From Gemmatimonadaceae bacterium (GTDB taxonomy: Bacteria; Gemmatimonadota; Gemmatimonadetes; Gemmatimonadales; Gemmatimonadaceae), in the NCBI GenBank assembly GCA_025931335.1, contig JAICNG010000025.1, positions 1 to 42,646 of the forward strand: DNA of 42,646 nt, written 5' to 3'. The notes under the pieces were generated by a model. That model saw only the letters and a program-made list of their open reading frames with translations, was not told the DNA's origin and did no database searches. This document shows, piece after piece, positions 18,520-27,928 of this stretch. The position numbers were made by a program, and so were the translations under genes. Positions within the stretch are counted from its first letter, which is position 1, and every line of letters starts with the position of its first letter.

Positions 18520-19460
18520 GCGGGCTGAATCTCCCTCGGATCGAGCGCATCCCGCAAGGCATCGCCGATGATGTTGAACGCCATCACCGTCAGCACGATC
18601 GCGAGGCCGGGGAAGAGCGACATCCACCACAACCCCGCGACGTTGCTCGCGCCATCGGAGATGATGTTCCCCCAGCTCGCGGTCGGGGGTTGAACCCCCA
18701 CGCCGAGGAACGACAACCCGGCCTCGAGGATGATGACGTTCCCGATCCCGAGCGTCGCGGCGACGACGACGGTCGACGTCACGCCGGGGAGAATGTGCCG
18801 CCACACGATGCGGCGGTGGCGCGCGCCGAGCGCGCGGGCCGCGACGACCATCTCCTCGGTCTTCAGGGAAAGCACCTGCGCGCGCACGAGCCGGCTGGTC
18901 GCGAACCACCCGGTGAGCCCGAGGATGAGCACGAGCGCGCCGAGCGACACGCGCCCCCAGAGCGCGAAGATGGCGAGCAGCATGAGAATGCGCGGGATCG
19001 ACAGCAGCGCATCGATCACGCGCATCATCACCGCATCGGCGCGGCCGCCGAGGTATCCGGCGGATGTGCCATAGGCGGTGCCGACGGTGATGGAGAGGAG
19101 AATCGCGAGACACGCGACCGAGAGCGAGATCCGCGTGCCGTGCACCACGCGGCTCAGGACGTCGCGACTATAGATGTCGGTACCGAACGGATGCGCCACG
19201 CTCGGTGGACGGGAGGCGAGGTTGATGATGTCGAGCTGCACATTGGGGTCGAAGGGCGCGAGCCATCGCGCGAACAGGGCGACCGTCGCCACGAAGAGGA
19301 GGAAATGGAGCGCGACCATCCCCCCTCTATCCCGGCGGAGGCGGGCGAGTGCCGTGCCCCATGGTCCGCCACCCGCCCCCATGCGCGCCCACAACCGGCC
19401 CACTGCCGCCGCCACCGCCGCCGAGAGCGCGATCGCCAGGGCCCAACGGACCAGCATCAT
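18516..19460 (-). CDS. dppC: Peptide ABC transporter permease (DppC type)
   Basis: 314 residues starting [12 protein letters not shown] at 19460, 4 nt after the dppB stop. An extra N-terminal hydrophobic segment (about 2-22) precedes the usual DppC N-terminal helix ([20 protein letters not shown]). The family block [21 protein letters not shown] and the EAA coupling loop ([23 protein letters not shown]) are intact. [20 protein letters not shown] is the typical C-terminal signature. Forms the membrane channel with DppB. Confidence 0.93.
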
Positions 19461-19464
19461 GCAG

Positions 19465-20442
19465 TCATCGCGCGTGCAAGCGGAGGCGCGGGTCGGCGAC
19501 CGCGTAGAGCACATCGGCCAGCAGGCTGCCCAACGTCACCAGGACACTTCCCAGAATGACGATCGCCATGACGAGCGAGTGGTCGCGCGCCGCGATCGCC
19601 ACCACCACCAGGCGGCCCATGCCAGGCCACGCGAACACATGCTCGATGAACACCGCGCCGCCGACGAGCATCGGCAGGGCGAGCCCGAGGAGCGTGATCA
19701 CCGGCAGCAGCGCGTTCCGCAGCACGTGGCGCCACAGCACGGCGCGCTCCGTCAGCCCCTTGGCGCGCGCGGTGCGCACGAAGTCCTGCGTGGCCACGTC
19801 CAGAAACGCGGCGCGCTGATAGCGCGCGATGATGGCGGCGAGCAGCAGCACCAGCGTCGTCGCGGGGAGGACGAGGTGCCGAAGGCGATCGAGCAGCTTG
19901 CCGGCCGGGGAGAGATAGTCATAGATCACGGCCGTCGTCATTCCCGAGGTCGGGAAGATCGGGACCCAGTACGCGAACACGAGCATCGCCATGATCGCGA
20001 GCCAGAAGTCCGGCATGGAATAGAAGAACAGCGTGCCGGCACCCAGGGCGCGATCGGCGACCGAGCCGCGGCGGGCAGCGCGCACGACGCCAGTCGCGAC
20101 GCCGAGCACGAACGCGCCGATGAGGGCGACGCCCATCAGCAGCATCGTGTTCGGCAGCGCGTCGACGAGGGCATGCGCGACGGGACGGCTCTGCGAGAAT
20201 GACCAGCCAAGATCGCCGCGCGCGAGATTGCGCACGTAGAGCGCGTATTGCTCGTGCACCGGCCGGTCGAGTCCCCACCGTTCGCGCAGGCGCTCGCGCA
20301 CCTCGGCGGGGACCCGCGGGTTCGTGACCAGGTCGCCTAGCGGGTCGCCCGGCGCCAGCTGGACCAGCAGGAAGGTGGCCGTCGCCGCGATCGCGACGAT
20401 GACGACGGCCTGGAGCAGCCGGCGGGCGACCAGGGCCCGCAT
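19465..20442 (-). CDS. dppB: Peptide ABC transporter permease (DppB type)
   Basis: 325 residues with six membrane segments. Family features: the N-terminal helix RRLLQAVVIVAIAATATFLL, the PGDP motif just after it, ERWGLDRPVHEQYALYVRNL, and the EAA loop DFVRTARAKGLTERAVLWRH. VFAWPGMGRLVVVAIAARD closes the protein. It follows dppA by 3 nt and precedes dppC by 4 nt, consistent with one polycistronic message. Confidence 0.94.
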   Translation of the reverse strand: MRALVARRLLQAVVIVAIAATATFLLVQLAPGDPLGDLVTNPRVPAEVRERLRERWGLDRPVHEQYALYVRNLARGDLGWSFSQSRPVAHALVDALPNTMLLMGVALIGAFVLGVATGVVRAARRGSVADRALGAGTLFFYSMPDFWLAIMAMLVFAYWVPIFPTSGMTTAVIYDYLSPAGKLLDRLRHLVLPATTLVLLLAAIIARYQRAAFLDVATQDFVRTARAKGLTERAVLWRHVLRNALLPVITLLGLALPMLVGGAVFIEHVFAWPGMGRLVVVAIAARDHSLVMAIVILGSVLVTLGSLLADVLYAVADPRLRLHAR

Positions 20443-20445
20443 CGA

Positions 20446-22107
20446 TTACGGAGTGGCGGCGCGCAGCCCGATGTTATCGCGCGGGATGCGCTCGTTCCGC
20501 GGGATGGACCACTCGTGAATGCGGGTCCACCAGGCATCGGGCCGCATCGACGCCACCTTGATCCGACTGTGATGTCCGGCGGCGTTCAGCGGCTCGTACA
20601 GCCAGATGGCCGGCGCATCGGCGATGATCGTCTCGTAGGCCCGGTGGTAGTACTCCTGCGCGCGCCGCGCATCCATCGACGACGTCGCGCTGTCGATGGC
20701 GGCATCGAAGGCGGGGCTCTCGTATGAGCCGAAGTTCACGCCGTCCTTTATGGATGCGATCCCCCAGGTCTGAATGACGCTCGATGGCGTGGGGTCGGTT
20801 CGCCACGCCTGCATCGCCGCATCCCACCGCTTGCGGGCCAGCAGCTCCTGGAACGCGCGGAGCTCCATGTGGTCGAGCTCGACGCGGGCACCAACGTCGC
20901 GGAGCATCGCCTGAAGAATGACCGAGAACTGGAGCCGCGATTGACTCGACGTTGGGGCCGCGAGCGAGAAACGCAGTTGACGTCCTCCCTTCTCGCGAAT
21001 CCCGTCTCCATTCGTGTCGCGCCAGCCAAGTGAATCGAGCAAGCGCTTCGCGCCTTCGGGATCGTATCCGATCGTGGTGAGGGTGTCCCCGAAGAGGTGC
21101 GCCCGCGGGAGCGGACCCACCGCGACGAATCCCAGGTCGCCCAGCACGCTCCGCACGGCCTTCTCGCGATCGACCGCCATCGAGAGCGCGCGGCGCACGC
21201 CGACGTCGCCGAAGATGGGATGGGGGCGGGCGTTGTTGCGCGGATCGCGCAGGTTGAACCACACGAACCCGTAGTCGAGCGAACCGTAGCGCGTGATGGT
21301 GAGATCGGGGTGCTTCTTGATCTCCTCTACGTTCTCCGGGCGCAGGTACTCGAGGTAGTCGGCCTCGCCACTGAAGAAGCGTGTGGCGGAGGTGTTGAAG
21401 TCCGGCGCGATCGTCCAGAGGATGCGGTCCAGCTTGGGCCGCCCGCGATAGTGCTCGGTGTTCGCCACGACCTCGACCAGTGTGCCGGGCTCCCAGCGCG
21501 CGAACTTGAAGCGACCGCTGCCCACCGGTGAGCGCACGACGGGCGACGTGGTGTACTCCGATCGCTTCACCTGGCCGAGCCAGTGCTCCGGGTGGATGCG
21601 CACCTGGAATGCCGCATCGAGGAACTGCTCGGGATACCGCTGACGATACCAGACGACCGCGGTGAGCGAATCGCTCACCGTCACCGAGTCGATGCGCGAC
21701 AAGAGCGGCGCGACCGATGAGCCGACCTCGGGATCCTTGTGGATGTCGAAGCTGAAGGCGACGTCGCGGGCCGTCACTGGTCTGCCATCGTGCCACTTCG
21801 CCTCTGGATGCAGCTTGAAGGCGATCGAGAGCGAGTCGGGCGACCAGGTCCAGCTCTCGGCCAGCTCGGGGACGAAGCCGCCGTCACCCCGTGTGTTCAT
21901 CGAGTCGCCCGGCTCGGCGAGGCGCTCGAACATGATGTCGGCCACCTGGTTCCCCGCCAGACTCGTGGTGGTGATCGGCAGCAGGGCGTCCGGCTCGGCA
22001 CCGACGCTGATGATCATGGTGCCGCCAGCATCGGCGCTGCCGCGGTCGCCTGGGCGGCACGCGGCGAAGACGGCGAGAACGAGAACGGGGAGGGCGCGCG
22101 AGAGCAT
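20446..22107 (-). CDS. dppA: Peptide ABC transporter substrate-binding lipoprotein (DppA/OppA type)
   Basis: 553 residues from the ATG at 22107, which opens a lipoprotein signal with lipobox FAAC (MLSRALPVLVLAVFAAC). The longer frame to 22260 is unlikely. SBP_bac_5 features: MIISVGAEPDALLP, LAESWTWSPDSLSIAFKLHP, KWHDGRPVTARDVAFSFD, and the GPLPRAHLFG and EGAKRLLDSLGW regions. The protein captures peptides outside the inner membrane and hands them to DppBC. It is the first gene of the operon, so the promoter should lie in the 76-nt gap 22108-22183 or inside the upstream gene; no clear boxes were found. Confidence 0.93.
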   Translation of the reverse strand: MLSRALPVLVLAVFAACRPGDRGSADAGGTMIISVGAEPDALLPITTTSLAGNQVADIMFERLAEPGDSMNTRGDGGFVPELAESWTWSPDSLSIAFKLHPEAKWHDGRPVTARDVAFSFDIHKDPEVGSSVAPLLSRIDSVTVSDSLTAVVWYRQRYPEQFLDAAFQVRIHPEHWLGQVKRSEYTTSPVVRSPVGSGRFKFARWEPGTLVEVVANTEHYRGRPKLDRILWTIAPDFNTSATRFFSGEADYLEYLRPENVEEIKKHPDLTITRYGSLDYGFVWFNLRDPRNNARPHPIFGDVGVRRALSMAVDREKAVRSVLGDLGFVAVGPLPRAHLFGDTLTTIGYDPEGAKRLLDSLGWRDTNGDGIREKGGRQLRFSLAAPTSSQSRLQFSVILQAMLRDVGARVELDHMELRAFQELLARKRWDAAMQAWRTDPTPSSVIQTWGIASIKDGVNFGSYESPAFDAAIDSATSSMDARRAQEYYHRAYETIIADAPAIWLYEPLNAAGHHSRIKVASMRPDAWWTRIHEWSIPRNERIPRDNIGLRAATP

Positions 22108-22183
22108 GGTCGTCGGGGTGATGGAAGCGCGGCAAGGATGGATACAGCCGCGATGGAACGTCAAGTCGAGCGGGGACGCAGAA

Positions 22184-23020
22184 TCAGCGGCGCCACGTCC
22201 AGTCGGCGACGGCGTATCGGGCGCGAACGAGCGAACGAACATCGTCGAGTAGCGAATCATCGAGCTCCAGCGGGCGCGGCTCCGACCCGTCCACTGCGCC
22301 GACCGCGCGCGCCAGTGCTCCTGCGAATTCCTCTATCGTCACCTTTCGACCCGTGAGGGCGCGCAGCGTCGCAGCGGGCGTCACCACGTCCACGGAGGCG
22401 AGCAGCTCCGCGAGCAAGTATTGATCGTCGTCCACGAGAATCGACCCGTGTTGCAGCAGGGCACTCCCATCGCGCACCTGGGCGCTTCCCACCAGCTTCC
22501 GGCCGTCGACGACCAGCTCACCCGCGACGGGCAAGTCGAAACATGGTGCAAGACTGGGTGCCGGTGCCCGGCTCGACCACTCCGCTTCTCCGGCCTCCAC
22601 CCCCAACGAACGCAATGCCTCCAGGAGCAGACGATTGATCGCGCGATACGATTCGCGCAGTGATCCGAACACCGAGACAGGCGCGGCGACACTGTAGGTA
22701 ATCTCGCGATGGTGCAAAATCGCTCGGCCGCCGGTGGGGCGGCGCACGAACCCGATTCCTCGCTCGCGTGCTCTTCCGAGGTCGTAGCACCCGCTCGCGG
22801 GCTGGTTCCGCCCCAACGATACCGTGGGCGCCGCCCAGGCATACACCCTGAGCAGGGTTTCGCCGGTTCGCTGCGAGCGCCGGAGGAGCGCCTCATCGAT
22901 CGCCATGTTGGTGGCGCCGTCCGCGGCGGGGGACACGAGCAGCCGTGGGCCTCCCGTCGCGCTCGATGCGCTGGTCGCGCTCGCCTGAGCGAGCCCGGTC
23001 GTGGATTCCATTGAAGTCAT
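22184..23020 (-). CDS. Lipoate/octanoate transferase, LipM/LplA family
   Basis: 278 residues. Family hallmarks are intact: NMAIDEALL (38-46), VSLGRNQP, the substrate-site [19 protein letters not shown], and [13 protein letters not shown] with K175. C160 in [12 protein letters not shown] lies where the octanoyl-transferring cysteine of LipM/LipL occurs, which favours an acyl transferase over an ATP-using ligase; LplA enzymes lack it. It would load octanoate onto GcvH or E2 for LipA. The first ~22 residues are Ser/Ala-rich, so translation may begin later than 23020. The start is only 20 nt from gcvP, which is read in the opposite direction. Confidence 0.8.
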   Translation of the reverse strand: MTSMESTTGLAQASATSASSATGGPRLLVSPAADGATNMAIDEALLRRSQRTGETLLRVYAWAAPTVSLGRNQPASGCYDLGRARERGIGFVRRPTGGRAILHHREITYSVAAPVSVFGSLRESYRAINRLLLEALRSLGVEAGEAEWSSRAPAPSLAPCFDLPVAGELVVDGRKLVGSAQVRDGSALLQHGSILVDDDQYLLAELLASVDVVTPAATLRALTGRKVTIEEFAGALARAVGAVDGSEPRPLELDDSLLDDVRSLVRARYAVADWTWRR

Positions 23021-23040
23021 CGCAAGGTAAATTCAAACCC

Positions 23041-25950
23041 ATGGCAACCGCCACGACGCCCCTCCTGGCGCCCGATTCCTTCGCTGCGCGCCACATCGGG
23101 CCCACCGACGACGAAGCGAAGGAAATGCTGGGAACGCTCGGCTACGGGTCGCTCGATGAGCTGATCGACGCCACCGTCCCCGCGGCCATTCGATTGCGGG
23201 GCGCGCTCGACCTGCCGCCCGCCCAATCCGAGCACGAAGCGCTCGCGGGACTGCGACTGCTGGCGCGGAAGAACCGGGTTGCCCGGTCCTTCCTGGGCAC
23301 GGGCTTCTACGAGACCATCACGCCGCCAACCATCCAGCGAAACATCCTCGAGAATCCGGGCTGGTACACCGCCTACACGCCCTACCAGGCGGAGATCGCG
23401 CAGGGGCGGTTGGAAGCGCTGCTGAACTTCCAGACGGTAGTCGTGGACCTCACCGGGCTCGAGATCGCCAACGCCTCCTTGCTCGACGAGGCCACCGCGG
23501 CGGCGGAAGCGATGACGCTCGCCTACGCGGTGCGAGGGAAGGAGGGGAAGGAGACCTTCTTCGTCTCCGAGCTGTGCCATCCCCAGACGATCGACGTCGT
23601 GCGCACGCGCGCGGGCGTGCGTGGCGTAAGCGTCGTCGTCGGCGATCACCGGACGGCGAAGCTCGGGCCCGACGTATTCGGCGTGCTCGTGCAGTATCCA
23701 GCGACCGATGGCGCCATTCACGACTACCGTGACCTTGCCAAGCGCGCGCACGAGTCGGAGGCGCTCGTCGTTGCCGCGGCCGATCTGCTCTCGCTCGCGC
23801 TGTTGACGCCACCCGGTGAATGGGGCGCGGACATCACCGTGGGCAACACGCAGCGGTTTGGCGTGCCACTCGGCTACGGAGGGCCCCACGCGGCGTACCT
23901 CTCGACGCGTGATGAGTTCAAGCGACAGATCCCGGGGCGGATCATCGGTGTGTCGCGGGATGCCGAGGGCCGGCCGGCACTGCGCATGGCGCTCCAGACG
24001 CGAGAGCAGCACATCCGGCGGGAGAAGGCGACGAGCAACGTGTGCACCGCGCAGGTCCTGCTGGCGGTGATCGCGGGGATGTACGTGGTCTATCATGGTC
24101 CGGAGGGGCTGCGCCGCATTGCGCGCAACGTGCATCGCCTCGCGACGCTTTTTGCGGCCGGCGTGCAGCGTGTCGGCTTCCGGGTGAGCAGTGCGCCGTT
24201 CTTCGACACCGTTCGCGTGGAGTGCGGGGCCGGTGCCCCGCGAAACGCGCGCGCGATCGCCGACCTCGCCGCGTCGCGCGACATGAACGTGCGCGTGCAC
24301 GGCGACGATGCGATCACGGTGGCGTTCGGCGAGACGCACACCCTCGATGACGTGCGCGACCTGCTCGCCGTGTTCAACGGCGGCCGGGATGCGGGGGTCG
24401 ATGTCGCCGCGCTCGTGGGGAAAGTCGACGAAAAGTTCGACGCGCCCCATGCGCGCACGACGCCGTATCTGCTGCATCCCGTGTTCAACTCGCATCACTC
24501 GGAGACCGAGCTGCTGCGCTACATGCGGAAGCTCGAGTCGCGTGACCTCTCGCTCGTGCATTCGATGATCCCGCTCGGCTCGTGCACGATGAAGCTGAAT
24601 GCGGCGGCCGAGATGTACCCCGTCACCTGGCCGGAGCTCGGCGGACTCCACCCCTTCGCGCCGCCGGCGCAGGCCGAGGGCTATGCGGAGATGTTCGTCC
24701 AGCTCGAGCGGGATCTCGCGGAGATCACCGGCTTTGCGGCGACGTCCCTCCAGCCGAACGCCGGGTCGCAGGGCGAGTACGCCGGGCTTCTCGTCATACG
24801 CGCCTATCACGACGCCCGCGGCGAGACCCATCGCGACGTGTGCCTCATTCCGCAGTCGGCGCACGGGACCAATCCGGCCAGCGCGGTGATGGCCGGGATG
24901 AAGGTCGTCGTGGTGAAAACCGACGACGATGGCAACATCGACCTGGAAGATCTCGAGGGGAAGGCGAAGGAGCATTCGCAGCGACTGGCGGCGCTGATGG
25001 TCACCTATCCGTCGACGCACGGTGTGTTCGAGGAGGCCATTCGGCGCATCTGCGAGATCGTGCACTCGCATGGCGGGCAGGTCTATCTCGACGGCGCCAA
25101 CATGAACGCGATGGTGGGGGTGGCGCGGCCTGGCGACATCGGCGCCGACGTCTGTCACCTCAACCTGCACAAGACGTTCTGCATTCCGCATGGCGGCGGC
25201 GGTCCGGGGATGGGACCGATCTGTGTCGCGACGCATCTCGCGCCGTTCCTGCCCGGGCATCCGATCGTGCCCGTGGGCGGAGCGAAGGCGACCGGCGCGG
25301 TGAGCGCGGCCCCGTGGGGAAGCGCGAGCATCCTCCCCATCTCGTACATGTACATCCGCATGATGGGCGCGGAGGGGCTCGCCAGGGCGACGAAGGTGGC
25401 GATTCTCAGTGCGAACTACATCGCGAAGCGGCTCGAGGGTCACTACCCCGTGCTGTACAAGGGCAGCAACGGGACGGTGGCGCACGAGTGCATCCTCGAC
25501 ACGCGCCCGCTCAAGCAGTCGGCCGGCATTGACGTGGAAGACATCGCGAAGCGGCTCATGGACTACGGCTTCCACGCCCCGACGGTCTCGTTCCCGGTAG
25601 CTGGCACCCTGATGGTGGAGCCGACGGAGAGCGAATCGAAAGAAGAGCTCGACCGGTTCTGCGACGCGTTGATCTCGATCCGGGAGGAGATTCGCGAGAT
25701 CGAGCTCGGGATCATGGATCGGCAGAACAACGCGCTCAAGAACGCGCCGCATACGATGCACCGCGTGGTCGCCAGCGACTGGGATCGGCCGTACTCGCGT
25801 GAGCGCGCGGCATTCCCCGCGCCCTGGACGCGGGACTTCAAGTTCTGGCCGTCAGTGGCTCGCGTGGAGAGCGCCTACGGCGACCGAAATCTCGTCTGCT
25901 CGTGTCCGCCGACGGACGCTTACACGGAGGTCGTGGCCGGAAAAGAATGA
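23041..25950 (+). CDS. gcvP: Glycine dehydrogenase (decarboxylating), single-chain P-protein
   Basis: 969 residues from the ATG at 23041 ([20 protein letters not shown]). Both halves are present: the N-terminal half with [20 protein letters not shown] and [16 protein letters not shown], and the C-terminal half with [29 protein letters not shown] and the PLP lysine K711 in [15 protein letters not shown]. It is therefore the fused form rather than split GcvPA/GcvPB. It decarboxylates glycine and passes the aminomethyl group to lipoylated GcvH. gcvH lies just downstream but convergent, and gcvT is not in the window. The start is 20 nt from the divergent LipM-like gene, so the promoter must overlap coding sequence. 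Confidence 0.97.
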   Translation: MATATTPLLAPDSFAARHIGPTDDEAKEMLGTLGYGSLDELIDATVPAAIRLRGALDLPPAQSEHEALAGLRLLARKNRVARSFLGTGFYETITPPTIQRNILENPGWYTAYTPYQAEIAQGRLEALLNFQTVVVDLTGLEIANASLLDEATAAAEAMTLAYAVRGKEGKETFFVSELCHPQTIDVVRTRAGVRGVSVVVGDHRTAKLGPDVFGVLVQYPATDGAIHDYRDLAKRAHESEALVVAAADLLSLALLTPPGEWGADITVGNTQRFGVPLGYGGPHAAYLSTRDEFKRQIPGRIIGVSRDAEGRPALRMALQTREQHIRREKATSNVCTAQVLLAVIAGMYVVYHGPEGLRRIARNVHRLATLFAAGVQRVGFRVSSAPFFDTVRVECGAGAPRNARAIADLAASRDMNVRVHGDDAITVAFGETHTLDDVRDLLAVFNGGRDAGVDVAALVGKVDEKFDAPHARTTPYLLHPVFNSHHSETELLRYMRKLESRDLSLVHSMIPLGSCTMKLNAAAEMYPVTWPELGGLHPFAPPAQAEGYAEMFVQLERDLAEITGFAATSLQPNAGSQGEYAGLLVIRAYHDARGETHRDVCLIPQSAHGTNPASAVMAGMKVVVVKTDDDGNIDLEDLEGKAKEHSQRLAALMVTYPSTHGVFEEAIRRICEIVHSHGGQVYLDGANMNAMVGVARPGDIGADVCHLNLHKTFCIPHGGGGPGMGPICVATHLAPFLPGHPIVPVGGAKATGAVSAAPWGSASILPISYMYIRMMGAEGLARATKVAILSANYIAKRLEGHYPVLYKGSNGTVAHECILDTRPLKQSAGIDVEDIAKRLMDYGFHAPTVSFPVAGTLMVEPTESESKEELDRFCDALISIREEIREIELGIMDRQNNALKNAPHTMHRVVASDWDRPYSRERAAFPAPWTRDFKFWPSVARVESAYGDRNLVCSCPPTDAYTEVVAGKE

Positions 25951-26029
25951 GGAATGAGGGCCGAGGAGTGAGGAAATCGATTGGAGGCTTTTACTGCAAT
26001 CGATTGCTCAGTCCTCGGTCCTCATTCCT
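25950..26029. terminator. Long inverted repeat between convergent gcvP and gcvH
   Basis: The arm 25950-25982 pairs with 25998-26029 around a 15-nt loop. It begins at the last base of the gcvP stop codon and ends 4 nt before the gcvH stop. The ends (AGGAATGAGG) and the base (AATCGATT) match exactly, and the middle has two or three mismatches. The arms are quasi-repeats of a GAGGAATGA unit. Position makes a bidirectional terminator likely, though no long T-run follows. Confidence 0.65.
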
Positions 26030-26032
26030 GCG

Positions 26033-26422
26033 TTACTGCCCGATATGCCTCCCGTACGCGTCGGCGTCGAGCAGCTGCCTCCGCTCTCCATCGTTCTTGA
26101 TCCGGAGGCGAATCATCCAGCCATCGCCGTACGGATTGGTGTTCACGAGCGCCGGCTCCTTGTCCAGGCGCGTGTTGACGGCGACCACCTCGCCACTCAA
26201 CGGCGAGAAGAGCTCGGAGACCGCTTTCACCGCCTCGATCGTGCCGAACACATCCATGCGGTCGAACGTGGTGCCGACGGTGGGCAGCTCGACGTAGACG
26301 ACATCGCCAAGCTCGCCCTGCGCGTAATCGGTGATGCCGATTTGCACGACAGCGGGGTCGTCAGTGGCCTTTACGTACTCGTGCTCCTCGGTGTAGAGGA
26401 GATCCTTGGGCAGGTCGGCCAC
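26033..26422 (-). CDS. gcvH: Glycine cleavage system H protein
   Basis: 129 residues from a GTG at 26422 with GGAG about 8 nt upstream. Lipoyl-domain fold pattern with the lipoylated K66 in GTIEAVKAVSELFSP, preceded by DVVYVELPTVGTTF, followed by GEVVAVNTRLDKEPALVNTNPYG-type sequence. Shuttles the aminomethyl intermediate between GcvP, GcvT and Lpd. It reads towards gcvP and shares the inverted-repeat terminator with it, so the two are not one operon. Upstream is coaE, separated by the 26495 hairpin. Confidence 0.96.
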   Translation of the reverse strand: MADLPKDLLYTEEHEYVKATDDPAVVQIGITDYAQGELGDVVYVELPTVGTTFDRMDVFGTIEAVKAVSELFSPLSGEVVAVNTRLDKEPALVNTNPYGDGWMIRLRIKNDGERRQLLDADAYGRHIGQ

Positions 26423-26494
26423 GCATGCGCTCCGGAGAGGGAAACGGCGCCAAGTCTAGATCGGTCGCGTTGCGGAGTCAAGCAACTCATTGGG

Positions 26495-26623
26495 AACGGC
26501 AAAGACGTCAGATGTCAGAATACAGATTTCAGAATTCAGGCAGCCCGCGGGATCCAGTATTGCCTCTCGTGGCCGTTTCTGAATTCTGTATTCTGAACTC
26601 TGACATCTGACGTCTTTGCCGTT
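26495..26623. repeat. 45-bp-arm inverted repeat between coaE and gcvH
   Basis: Arm 26495-26539 pairs with 26579-26623, 41 of 45 positions by hand alignment, with the outer 25 perfect; loop about 39 nt. The inner part is a run of TCAGAAT/ACAGATT-type 7-nt quasi-repeats. The right arm ends on the first base of the coaE stop codon. On the minus strand it lies between coaE and gcvH, so it could end the coaE message or regulate read-through. It resembles no IS end, and no transposase is present. Confidence 0.85.
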
Positions 26624-27237
26624 TACGAAGCCGCCGGCACCGCATCCTTCTGCAGTGCGTCCCATACCTCGCGTGCGCGGGCCTCGAGCTCCTCGGGCGT
26701 GCCGGTGTTGTCGATGAGATAATCGGCCCGCGCGCGCTTGAGCTCGGCCGGCATCTGCGACGCGATCATCTTCATCGCTTCTGTCGTCTCGAGTCCCCGA
26801 TCGCGGACGAGCCGCTCCATCCGCACCGGTCGCGGTGCGTCGACGAGCACGATGCGGTCGAACTGCTCGGCGAGCCGTCGCTCGAACAGGAGCGGGATGT
26901 CGCAGACGACGATGCGGTCGCCGCGCCGACGCGCTTCGTCGACGAGCTCGTCCCGAAGCCGCTGCACTTCCGGATGCACGATGGCGTTGAGTGCCTCGAG
27001 CTGCTCGCTATCGGAGAACACGCGCTGCCGAAGCTCGCGTCGATCGATAGGTCCGTCGGGCGCCGTCACCCCCTCGCCCCAGCGCTCGACGATGGCATGG
27101 TACGCCGGCATGCCGACGTCCACCGCCTGGCGCGCGAGCACGTCGGCATCGATCAGCGTCGCCCCCCATCGTCCGAAAAGCTGCGCCACGGTCGACTTCC
27201 CGCTGGCGATGTTGCCGGTGAGCCCGACGAGTAGCAT
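26623..27237 (-). CDS. coaE: Dephospho-CoA kinase
   Basis: 204 residues from the ATG at 27237, which has GGAGA 6 nt upstream; the frame is open to 27273. P-loop GLTGNIASGKST (4-15), then LIDADVLARQ, the lid-region EQLEALNAIVHPEV, VVCDIPLLFERRL and VDAPRPVRMERLVRDRG. It phosphorylates the 3' hydroxyl of dephospho-CoA, the last step of CoA synthesis. It follows tdk with a 73-nt gap. Length is normal for the family. Confidence 0.95.
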   Translation of the reverse strand: MLLVGLTGNIASGKSTVAQLFGRWGATLIDADVLARQAVDVGMPAYHAIVERWGEGVTAPDGPIDRRELRQRVFSDSEQLEALNAIVHPEVQRLRDELVDEARRRGDRIVVCDIPLLFERRLAEQFDRIVLVDAPRPVRMERLVRDRGLETTEAMKMIASQMPAELKRARADYLIDNTGTPEELEARAREVWDALQKDAVPAAS

Positions 27238-27310
27238 TCGCGTCTCCAGGGCGTTCAAGGGACGAGCGCCCAAGCTAGGACGATCTGGACGCGCCAGTCA
27301 ACAGGCGGTG

Positions 27311-27916
27311 TCACAGGAGGGCGACCTGATCCTCGTCGACGCGCGGAACCTGGTGACAGTGGCGGCAGCGGGCTTCGTACGACTCGCGTCCGCCGACCAT
27401 GATCGTCGGCGAGTCGTATCCCGCGGGCCGGCCATCGATGATGCGCTGGTTGCGGCTGGCCGGCCCCCCGCAAACGACGCAGATCGCGTGCAGCTTGTCG
27501 ACCAGCTCGGCGTCGGCCATGAGCTGCGGCATGGCCCCGAACGGCTCCCCGCGGAAATCGGTGTCGGTGCCGGCGATGATCACTCGCAGCCCGCGCACGG
27601 CGAACGACCGAACGAGCGGAACGATCCCCACGTCGAGGAATTGCGCCTCGTCGATCGCGATCACATCCGCGAGCGGGTTGAGCTGCTGCGCGATCTGAAT
27701 TGACGAATCGATGGGGATGGCCTCGACTGAGCGCCCGTCATGGCTGGAGACTGCGTACAGCCCCTGGTATCGCTCGTCGAGATGGGATTTGAACACCTGA
27801 ACCTTCTTTCGCGCGATCATCGCGCGACGAACGCGGCGAATGAGCTCCTCGCTCTTCCCGCTGAACATCACCCCCGCGATCACCTCGATCCACCCGCCAC
27901 GTGCGCCGTAGAGCAT
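27311..27916 (-). CDS. tdk: Thymidine kinase (class II)
   Basis: 201 residues. P-loop [18 protein letters not shown], Walker-B-like [11 protein letters not shown], the lasso-region [12 protein letters not shown], and the structural zinc cysteines CVVC and CRHC identify the type II (tetrameric) enzyme. It salvages thymidine to dTMP. Its ATG at 27916 lies 12 nt after the stop of the DEAD-box-like gene on the same strand, so both may share a transcript. Confidence 0.95.
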   Translation of the reverse strand: MLYGARGGWIEVIAGVMFSGKSEELIRRVRRAMIARKKVQVFKSHLDERYQGLYAVSSHDGRSVEAIPIDSSIQIAQQLNPLADVIAIDEAQFLDVGIVPLVRSFAVRGLRVIIAGTDTDFRGEPFGAMPQLMADAELVDKLHAICVVCGGPASRNQRIIDGRPAGYDSPTIMVGGRESYEARCRHCHQVPRVDEDQVALL

Positions 27917-27928
27917 CGATCGATCGAG

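Noticed and set aside
23017-25761. 914-residue open frame on the strand opposite gcvP
   Set aside because: Arg/His/Val-rich shadow of gcvP with no family motifs; long antisense frames are common at this GC content.
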